From assembly GCA_902578445.1 (NCBI GenBank), contig CACHDC010000004.1:1-64000 (forward strand): 64,000 nucleotides of DNA, written 5' to 3'. Both the position numbers and the translations under genes were made by a program. The first letter of the stretch is position 1. Each line of letters begins with the position of its first letter. The DNA comes from an uncultured Synechococcaceae cyanobacterium (GTDB lineage Bacteria > Cyanobacteriota > Cyanobacteriia > PCC-6307 > Cyanobiaceae). The notes under the pieces are model-generated. The model did not search any database. It saw only the letters and a list, made by a program, of their open reading frames with translations, and was not told where the DNA came from. Positions 29,217 through 34,912 of the stretch are shown one piece after another.

Positions 29217-29489
29217 ATGAAGAAGCTACGACAACCATTATCAGAATCAGTAAATAACAAGATCAATATGGTTAGAAATGTATTCAAGAAAAAACGATTT
29301 GATGAGTTACAGGATGAGATGTTTCATATACGTGTTCAAGACTCTCTGAGAGGTATCTCAGAGGGTTCTGAAGACGTTCAATTACTTATTGAGAGTAAAA
29401 GGATGTCTGACTATGTAAACACATTAAATTGGATGACAAAAAATGGAAATCAGACGAGACAACCTAAGAAGATGGAAAATCGAAATTGA
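29217..29489 (+). CDS. Small hypothetical protein 3 of the small-gene run
   Basis: A 90-residue, highly charged, mostly helical protein (NNKINMVRNVFKKKRFDELQDEMFHIRVQDSLRG at about 13-46). No membrane segment or known motif. It starts 2 bases after the previous stop. Its 3' end overlaps the next frame, which could be real or could mean the next gene starts further in. Confidence 0.5.
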   Translation: MKKLRQPLSESVNNKINMVRNVFKKKRFDELQDEMFHIRVQDSLRGISEGSEDVQLLIESKRMSDYVNTLNWMTKNGNQTRQPKKMENRN

Positions 29490-29646
29490 GATGGATGGAT
29501 TAAGTGAACCTGATGTAGCAGAAGTGTATGAATCAGTCAGGAAACATTTTCACTTAAAACGTGAAACTTATGGCACACACAGGTTAGATAAGAGATGGAT
29601 AACAGTTAAAGATGTATCAAACTCAGTCGAAAGATTTATGAGTTAA
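29443..29646 (+). CDS. Small hypothetical protein 4 of the small-gene run
   Basis: A 67-residue frame that overlaps the previous gene by 47 bases if it starts at 29443. An internal ATG at 29491 (MDGLSEPDVAEVYESVRKHF) would place the start just after the previous stop and looks more natural. It has a helical middle and a C-terminal segment HRLDKRWITVKDVSNSVERF. No known family. Confidence 0.45.
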   Translation: MEIRRDNLRRWKIEIEMDGLSEPDVAEVYESVRKHFHLKRETYGTHRLDKRWITVKDVSNSVERFMS

Positions 29647-29667
29647 TTAACAATCAACAGGCCAGGA

Positions 29668-29817
29668 ATGATCAGAGATAAGAATTATTGGAAGCGGTTA
29701 AGTTACTTCAAACAGGCAGTTGATAGTTACTCAAGACGAACTAATCAATCATTGAATCGATATCAAGTCGCAGCACTGATATCAATCCTGATGGATAATT
29801 CATATCGAAAATCATAA
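29668..29817 (+). CDS. Tiny hypothetical protein 5 of the small-gene run
   Basis: A 49-residue basic protein (MIRDKNYWKRLSYFKQAVDS to SILMDNSYRKS). It lies between the previous small gene and a terminator 13 bases after its stop, so it ends the run. Aromatic and basic residues suggest nucleic-acid contact, but this is a guess. Confidence 0.45.
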   Translation: MIRDKNYWKRLSYFKQAVDSYSRRTNQSLNRYQVAALISILMDNSYRKS

Positions 29818-29830
29818 ACAATAAACCAAG

Positions 29831-29856
29831 AGGCAACAGTCATACGTTGCCTTTTC
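29831..29856 (+). terminator. Intrinsic terminator ending the small-gene run
   Basis: AGGCAAC (29831-29837) pairs with GTTGCCT (29846-29852) around an 8-base loop and is followed by TTT. The T run is short but the stem is clean. Confidence 0.7.
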
Positions 29857-29903
29857 GACTATTTGGGATACAACTAATATTCAACCAGTGCTGGGATAGT
29901 ATT

Positions 29904-30248
29904 ATGAATCCAATCAAATTAAGTCTGTTAGTTGTTACTTTTGTGGCATCAGTTGTTGTTGATGTAAAGGCGATTGATAAAAACTCTGATGATGAGTTCT
30001 GGAATGAGATTAAACAAGTTAGGGAAAATGTAACTGGCAGAGTCGATATCGAGTTCAACAAGAAGATTGACTACTGTCGATGGTGGGGTGAATCTGTAGT
30101 CAAATCCAAGAAAGAAGAATGGAATCTATCTAACGTTGTGTCGTATTCGAGTAAGTGTATGAAACATCTGACTGATCTAACTAACAAAACTCTGAAAGAT
30201 GTTACTGGCACTGATCATCATAATTCTCACGTTTTTAATAATCAGTAA
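29904..30248 (+). CDS. Small secreted protein of unknown function carried by the element
   Basis: A 114-residue protein starting MNPIKLSLLVVTFVASVVVDVKA, a typical signal peptide with likely cleavage after about residue 23. The mature part is soluble, helical and has two Cys (YCRWWGE and SSKCMKH) that could form a disulfide. The start at 29904 is preferred over an in-frame ATG at 29847 that lies in the terminator. No family is recognised. It is the only clear export signal in the element. Confidence 0.6.
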   Translation: MNPIKLSLLVVTFVASVVVDVKAIDKNSDDEFWNEIKQVRENVTGRVDIEFNKKIDYCRWWGESVVKSKKEEWNLSNVVSYSSKCMKHLTDLTNKTLKDVTGTDHHNSHVFNNQ

Positions 30249-30877
30249 GCTAGAAAATAAAAAATCGATAGTTGTAATCTATAGGTAAGCAGTTCCCAGT
30301 GATCGATATATTTTTCAAAATCGACTTTTTAAATGAAAATCTATAAAAAAATTTTCTGGGCAAAAATGATGTGAAAAGGTTTTATAAGATTTTCTTATCA
30401 AAATTGAAAGAACGATACGTGAAATCGTTGTGGCAGTAATACATCTTGAGAACACTGATTGTTACTAATTGTATCCAAATTTGAGTCTGAAAATCTCAAT
30501 CAGCATAACTAACTTTGTAGTGGTTATCCTAAATTGTCTTTAGGTTTACTACAACTACTGCTACTAACTTATCAAGTTTGACTTGAAGTTTATACTTTGA
30601 GTAACTCTTGAGGCGGTAACATTGGGAATACTGTATCAGTAAGATACCAACACTAAGTATAATCAAATACACTCAAGGATTGTAGTTGTAGTCTACATAC
30701 TTGAGTCTTTTTATTGCAACTAATTGTAAACAAATTGTTGCACTATCTAATAATTATGATTACAGTAACCTTTGTGGAGGTTCATAAGGATTTCTTTAGT
30801 AACTTCTTAGAGTTCACTAAGATTACTAAGAATTAACTCAAAGATTAGAAGCTGTGAGTAACTCAAGAGGCGATAGG
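30249..30877. other. Hairpin-rich non-coding region of the element
   Basis: About 630 bases without a plausible gene. Hairpins include GTAGT...CCTAAA-TTGT-CTTTAGG...ACTAC at about 30517-30553 and TTAGTAA...CTTAG/CTAAG...TTACTAA at about 30795-30831, plus the terminator at 30671. A motif GAGTAACTC-(TT/AA)-GAGGCG appears twice, near 30599 and 30855. A non-coding RNA or a cis-acting replication or packaging site are the main possibilities; neither is shown. Confidence 0.5.
30671..30713 (+). terminator. Intrinsic terminator within non-coding DNA
   Basis: ACTCAAG (30671-30677) pairs with CTTGAGT (30700-30706), with an inner TGTAG/CTACA stem, followed by CTTTTTATT. No gene directly precedes it, which suggests either a non-coding RNA upstream or readthrough control after the secreted-protein gene. 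Confidence 0.7.
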
Positions 30878-32140
30878 TTATCTGACGTAATTGAAATTAG
30901 AATCTCTTAACTGATCATTCAATAATTCATATTCCAGAGGCACTGGTTGATCGAGGTAGTGTTTGTATTTTCTCATTCCCCAATCTTTTTTCTTGAATAC
31001 TTTTGATTTCCAGTAATCGAATAAGCAGTCAAGATTATTATTGTGATCAACGACAGGCACTGAGTTGTATAAGTTGTCATCCCAGTTCTCACAACCATAT
31101 GTTCCAACATATACTCTCTTTTTTTCAGTTCGATTCATAAGATCATCGATGGTGGTTGAAAATAACTTTCTCAACTTTGATACTGTCTTATCGTGTCGAT
31201 TCTGGAGCAGTGAATATTCAAGGAAGTGAATCAAATTTTTAAAAGTTTTATCTTCTTGTGATGATGAATTTTTAACAAATAGTGATCGACTTATTCCTCT
31301 TCGATCTAACCATTCCAGCAGTTGTTCTTTCTGTGGATTCTTCATTCTGATGGGGTGTTTCGACTCTGTAACACCGATGAACTTTATAAAACGATCTAAC
31401 TGATCATATTGACTAGAACTCTTTGTAGAACCGAATAGAGACATCGTGTAGAACAGAACAACATTCGACTTATACATCTTGTTGAAGAAATCTCTCAACT
31501 CATTTGATTGACTGATCAATGTTAATAATTTTCCACCTCTAAATTTTGAACCGAAAGGCTGTGTAGGCACTATGATTTTTGAATTTAGAATATGAGAATT
31601 TATAAAATTTGGTTCTAGTCGATCAATTCCCAAATACTGTTGTAGAGGTTTGTTCGACAGCACACCAGAATCAAGTCGTATGAATCCAAGTATGAATTCA
31701 TCGTATGGTGTTTGTTTCTCTTGAATAAACTGAATTGATCTATGTTTGTCAGTCAAAGTGACAATAAAATCAACACATCTGAATCCACCAAAGTTGATAT
31801 GTGATGAAGTTAAATCTAAAAATTTAATGTAATCAGGTTGTTTTCTTCTTCCACTTCCCTGTTTCGGATTTCCAACAAAATAAACATTGACTCCGAAGTC
31901 ACCACCATTGATCTCACCTTTCTGGGCAAATGGATAAGCATAACCATTCCATAGATTTTTCTCTTTCAAATCAACGATCTTTTGTTTCCTCATCAAATCT
32001 ATTGAAGAGGCGGTTGTTCCGAAGTATCCGATGAAAAAGTTAACAGCAAAGATCGTATCGGGAACATCTAAAAATCTAGAGTATGTTCTAAATTCTTCAC
32101 CATCATTTTTTTTATTGAGATAATTCGGATTTAGAACCAC
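30878..32140 (-). CDS. 420-residue protein of unknown function, possibly DUF4338/DruA-like
   Basis: The largest non-recombinase gene of the element. It is soluble, without signal peptide or membrane span. Ordered blocks are ILGFIRLDSGVLSNKPL, then FGSKFRGGKLLTLISQSNEL followed by RDFFNKMY, then FYTMSLFGSTKSSSQYDQLD and GVTESKHPIRM. This order recalls phage and defence proteins of the DUF4338 type (DruA), but I cannot confirm it. It is divergent from the regulator gene at 32251. Codon use resembles the rest of the element. The function is not assigned. Confidence 0.55.
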   Translation of the reverse strand: MVLNPNYLNKKNDGEEFRTYSRFLDVPDTIFAVNFFIGYFGTTASSIDLMRKQKIVDLKEKNLWNGYAYPFAQKGEINGGDFGVNVYFVGNPKQGSGRRKQPDYIKFLDLTSSHINFGGFRCVDFIVTLTDKHRSIQFIQEKQTPYDEFILGFIRLDSGVLSNKPLQQYLGIDRLEPNFINSHILNSKIIVPTQPFGSKFRGGKLLTLISQSNELRDFFNKMYKSNVVLFYTMSLFGSTKSSSQYDQLDRFIKFIGVTESKHPIRMKNPQKEQLLEWLDRRGISRSLFVKNSSSQEDKTFKNLIHFLEYSLLQNRHDKTVSKLRKLFSTTIDDLMNRTEKKRVYVGTYGCENWDDNLYNSVPVVDHNNNLDCLFDYWKSKVFKKKDWGMRKYKHYLDQPVPLEYELLNDQLRDSNFNYVR

Positions 32141-32231
32141 TAATTAACATTTTTTGAATCTAATTTATATTATTATTTTTAAAAAATTAGTGTAGATAAA
32201 TTATTATTATTTGTTAATCTATTACCAGAAC

Positions 32232-32251
32232 TATAACTCGTTACGTAACAG
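32232..32251 (+). promoter_or_regulatory. Putative autoregulatory operator of the ribbon-helix-helix gene
   Basis: TATAACTCGTTACGTAACAG ends on the first base of the GTG start codon. The palindrome GTTACGTAAC at 32240-32249 matches the site before the serine recombinase. Binding here would block initiation directly. If TATAACT is the -10 box, the message would be almost leaderless. Confidence 0.6.
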
Positions 32252-32661
32252 TGAAACGACCGAATGAATTACAAGTATCTTTTTACATAGATTCCAAAGA
32301 AAGACAGCAGTTCCAAGAACTTTGTAAGACATCAGGAGTCAGTGTTAGTAATACTTTACGAATGTGGATTCAAACAGCACTTCAAACACAGTCACTCAAT
32401 GTTGAAACACCACCTGATGGAAAAACAGTTACTAACACTGTTGTGGCTACAACATCATCTGAAACTAATCATCAACTAGCAGTGATAAAGAAGAGGCTAG
32501 ACAAGGTTGAACGTATATTTAATTTCATCAATGAAACAGAATTAGAGTTCATCAAGAATGAAGTCATAGGCGAAGAGTTCGGAACAATCAGAAACAGAGT
32601 TGGAGTCGTTGAGAGTCAACTACAACAAATGGGAGGTAGTATCAGTTGGAAAGAAGATTAG
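32251..32661 (+). CDS. Ribbon-helix-helix regulator with C-terminal coiled coil
   Basis: A 136-residue protein from a GTG start. The N-terminus (LQVSFYIDSKERQQFQELCK, then SGVSVSNTLRMWIQTAL) fits the CopG/Arc/MetJ ribbon-helix-helix fold, in which the first strand lies in the DNA groove. Residues about 70-136 are heptad-rich (LAVIKKRLDKVERIFNFINE), suggesting a coiled-coil multimerisation tail. The palindrome at its own start and before the serine recombinase makes it the likely regulator of the element. Regulation is inferred. Confidence 0.72.
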   Translation: MKRPNELQVSFYIDSKERQQFQELCKTSGVSVSNTLRMWIQTALQTQSLNVETPPDGKTVTNTVVATTSSETNHQLAVIKKRLDKVERIFNFINETELEFIKNEVIGEEFGTIRNRVGVVESQLQQMGGSISWKED

Positions 32662-32736
32662 AACCACCTTACAGACGATTCTGAGAGGAGTAATTTTATT
32701 AAAATATTGATTTTTTGATGATTTTTGATGATTTTG

Positions 32737-34071
32737 TTAAAAATCCTCAGGCACACTAGTTCCCAACTCATCTATTGAATAACGAGCAGATAAACCATCA
32801 TATGTTTTTTGAATCATCTCCATTGATGTTCCTACGTTCTTTGCTACTTTGTTAACAGGAATTCCCTGTAAAAGTCTGTTTGAAATGTGAGTCGATCTAA
32901 GAGAGTAGAGAGTATATTTTCTATCAAACTTACAAGCTGTGACGATCTCACGATACCAATCTCGAATATGTTCACTATGGTAAATTTTTCGATCTTTTAA
33001 AAATGGATTCATTAACACCAGATCATCTTTATCACGAGGCGGTAGTAGTTGAATTGGTTCTTTAACTTTTTTCCGATACGTATCAATAATTGTTTTGTCA
33101 CCAGCACTCAAACGTCTGTTGATATCTTCGATCTGTCGATTTCTTAATTTGATTCCTTTATCAAGATGTGATTTTAATTTTAAAAAAGTATTTGAGTTAA
33201 TTGAACATTCTCTTCTTCCAGTTTTTGTATTCTCATCAATTTGAATTAAACAGGCAGTTTTATCATTTTTTGAAATAATCTCACAGTCACCAAATCTAAT
33301 TTTTCTTGATTCGTGGGGGCGGAATCCACCTTGATACATAAATCTGATGTAGTTAATAAACCATCTTCTTTTCCACGTTTCATACTCATCATCCCAACCT
33401 TGATCAAATTTATATAATTCATCATTAAATCTCTTCCAATCATTAGGTAAGTAAGCAGGATTAGATTCAACATTATATTTTTTTAAATCTTTAATTCTTT
33501 CAATTCTTGGTTGATTTCGAGGCAGTAAGAATTCTTTCTCCACCATCCATTTGAAAATCTCATTGAGTTGACTGATATCTTTGTTGATCGTGTTATGTGA
33601 TAAACCTTTTGTTTCTGTTTTCCATCTTCCTCTTGTTCTTCTATCTAACTGGAAACCAGCATAACCATCAAAAGTATCTTTTCTAATCTCAGTCATATTC
33701 TTGATATTTTTAAATTTAAGATATGGGATGAATCGTAAATCTATTCTCTGTTGATAAATCTTCTGAGTATTTGGTTTGATCAATCCTCGATTGAGTTTCT
33801 TATTTTTTTCCAGCATATAATTTTCAAACACACGTTGAATAGTTAATGTCGATTTACCTGATGTAGGAGGCGAAGATTGAATTTTTACATAAACATCTAA
33901 AGCAATACTGTGGGCAGTATTCATATCAGTTGTGTTCAATGAATGTTGTGTATATCTTTTTCCATCTCTTTTGACTCTTAAATACAAATATTTTCGATCT
34001 TTGTATTTACATATGACAGCACGATCGTTCAAAGTTGGTTCTGAAAAATCGAGTGTTGGTGACATAATCAA
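32737..34071 (-). CDS. int: Tyrosine recombinase (integrase) of the element
   Basis: A 444-residue phage-type integrase. The N-terminal arm-binding region is about 1-70 and the SAM-like core-binding domain about 70-185. The catalytic domain has Arg in YQGGFRPHESRKIRF, Lys in ENTKTGRREC, Arg in LYSLRSTHISNRLL and the Tyr nucleophile in GTSMEMIQKTYDGL. The YSLR and GTS variants also occur in other bacterial integrases, so they do not suggest inactivation. It sits about 125 bases inside the right attachment site and reads inward. The old pdhC promoter points at it. Confidence 0.92.
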   Translation of the reverse strand: MIMSPTLDFSEPTLNDRAVICKYKDRKYLYLRVKRDGKRYTQHSLNTTDMNTAHSIALDVYVKIQSSPPTSGKSTLTIQRVFENYMLEKNKKLNRGLIKPNTQKIYQQRIDLRFIPYLKFKNIKNMTEIRKDTFDGYAGFQLDRRTRGRWKTETKGLSHNTINKDISQLNEIFKWMVEKEFLLPRNQPRIERIKDLKKYNVESNPAYLPNDWKRFNDELYKFDQGWDDEYETWKRRWFINYIRFMYQGGFRPHESRKIRFGDCEIISKNDKTACLIQIDENTKTGRRECSINSNTFLKLKSHLDKGIKLRNRQIEDINRRLSAGDKTIIDTYRKKVKEPIQLLPPRDKDDLVLMNPFLKDRKIYHSEHIRDWYREIVTACKFDRKYTLYSLRSTHISNRLLQGIPVNKVAKNVGTSMEMIQKTYDGLSARYSIDELGTSVPEDF

Positions 34072-34087
34072 AAATGTCTACGACTCT

Positions 34088-34173
34088 GTCTAACTCTTAG
34101 ATCAAGATCGTAGATATAAACTAAATTTGATTACATTATAATTAACTGTCTAACTGGTGTCTACCTGTCTAAC
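34088..34173. repeat. GTCTAAC repeats, right cluster (putative integrase arm sites)
   Basis: GTCTAAC at 34088-34094, 34148-34154 and 34167-34173, plus GTCTACC at 34159-34165. AACTGTCTAAC (34144-34154) is identical to 27425-27435 at the other end. These lie between attR and the integrase start, the normal place for arm-type sites. Confidence 0.6.
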
Positions 34174-34182
34174 CCACTAGTA

Positions 34183-34212
34183 TCACTGAATCCTGACTAT
34201 TTCGTGAGACAT
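34183..34212 (-). pseudogene. Orphaned start of pdhC left by the insertion
   Basis: Reading on the minus strand from 34212: ATG TCT CAC GAA ATA GTC AGG ATT CAG TGA, that is MSHEIVRIQ then stop. The first five residues equal those of PdhC, and then the reading enters the element. This is the displaced original start codon. Confidence 0.8.
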
Positions 34213-34214
34213 AA
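34194..34214. repeat. Right attachment site (attR)
   Basis: TATTTCGTGA at 34198-34207 and CATAA at 34210-34214 repeat the left copy; 18 of 21 bases agree. The bases after the core here belong to the chromosome and carry the original pdhC start and upstream region. Confidence 0.82.
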
Positions 34215-34430
34215 GAAAATTGTTATTGCATAAGTTTCAAGGGATTTCTACCAAACTTCCTAAAGTTTTTATGATTAAGAACCCTTTAAACTCTTGTTTT
34301 AATTATACGAAATCATGTTCACAGTGGGAACTCTTAAAACTTAAGAAAGTAATAATTTAGATCGATTAGAATTTAAAACTTTTCGAAATTAAGATTTACT
34401 TATATTTATCAAAAATACTAAATCTTCTTT
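34215..34430 (-). promoter_or_regulatory. Displaced upstream region of pdhC with candidate promoter
   Basis: This 0.2 kb between attR and ylqD has no gene. On the minus strand a perfect TATAAT (34307 down to 34302) lies about 90 bases before the orphaned pdhC ATG. It is probably the original pdhC promoter, now reading through attR into the integrase gene. No good -35 box is seen. Confidence 0.5.
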
Positions 34431-34874
34431 TTAATTATTATCTATAGATTGAATAACTCCATCTTTAACTGTAATCGAGACTTGCATTTTTTCAATAAGA
34501 TTGTCTCCCACAGTGACATCACAGAAACTATCCACTTGCCCTTGATCAACAATTTCGTCCATTTTTAATTCGCGAACTTGACTCTGTTGTTGAAGTAGAT
34601 TTCTTTTTTGTTCTTCAATTTCATTTCGTTTTGCTGCGACTTGTTGTTGCACCTGACTAACCTGTTCTTGAACCCTTGGATCAAGAGGATTAACCGATTG
34701 GGATCTAATATTATTTACTATTTGCTGACCCTCCTGCTCCAGTTGCGATAATTGCTGATCAATGTTTGAAATTGCTTTACTTAATTCTTTTTCAGCATCT
34801 TCCTTCCAAGTTGGTGTAACTACAGCTTTAATAGCTATTGAGCGCTTTATAGATATTGAGTTTTTTGTTTCCAT
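34431..34874 (-). CDS. YlqD family protein
   Basis: A 147-residue protein with a long coiled coil at about residues 28-103 (rich in Gln and Glu, for example KAISNIDQQLSQLEQEGQQI) flanked by short beta strands (IKRSIAIKAVVT, QVSITVKDGVIQSI). This fits YlqD, a conserved family of unknown function. It was probably the immediate neighbour of pdhC before the insertion. Confidence 0.75.
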   Translation of the reverse strand: METKNSISIKRSIAIKAVVTPTWKEDAEKELSKAISNIDQQLSQLEQEGQQIVNNIRSQSVNPLDPRVQEQVSQVQQQVAAKRNEIEEQKRNLLQQQSQVRELKMDEIVDQGQVDSFCDVTVGDNLIEKMQVSITVKDGVIQSIDNN

Positions 34875-34912
34875 AAAAAATTAAATTACCTTTTCAATAT
34901 AGATAGAAGAAA

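Larger units (their letters stand above)
27363..34214. mobile_element. Integrative mobile element inserted at the pdhC start codon
   Basis: A foreign segment of about 6.83 kb between pdhC and ylqD. Both ends carry a 21-base direct repeat (18 matches) that covers the pdhC start. It encodes a tyrosine integrase at the right end pointing inward, a serine recombinase at the left end, a ribbon-helix-helix regulator, at least six very small genes, a secreted protein, a 420-residue unknown and long non-coding stretches. Gene density, small-gene style and intergenic lengths differ sharply from the flanks. No replication, packaging or conjugation gene is recognised. It resembles Prochlorococcus tycheposons in having a tyrosine recombinase at one end, but those insert at tRNA genes. 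Confidence 0.88.

Noticed and set aside
29063-29287. Minus-strand hydrophobic frame over the small-gene run
   Set aside because: It opposes overlapping plus-strand frames linked by ATGA and ends in no terminator.
33246-33473. Minus-strand frame inside the integrase
   Set aside because: Out-of-frame shadow of the integrase coding sequence.
32737-34071. Integrase inactivated by loss of catalytic histidines
   Set aside because: YSLR and GTS variants occur in other integrases from memory, and Arg, Lys, Arg and Tyr are all present in full-length context.
27363-34214. Insertion sequence or transposon with terminal inverted repeats
   Set aside because: The ends carry direct repeats with a tyrosine integrase inside; no transposase and no terminal inverted repeats were seen.
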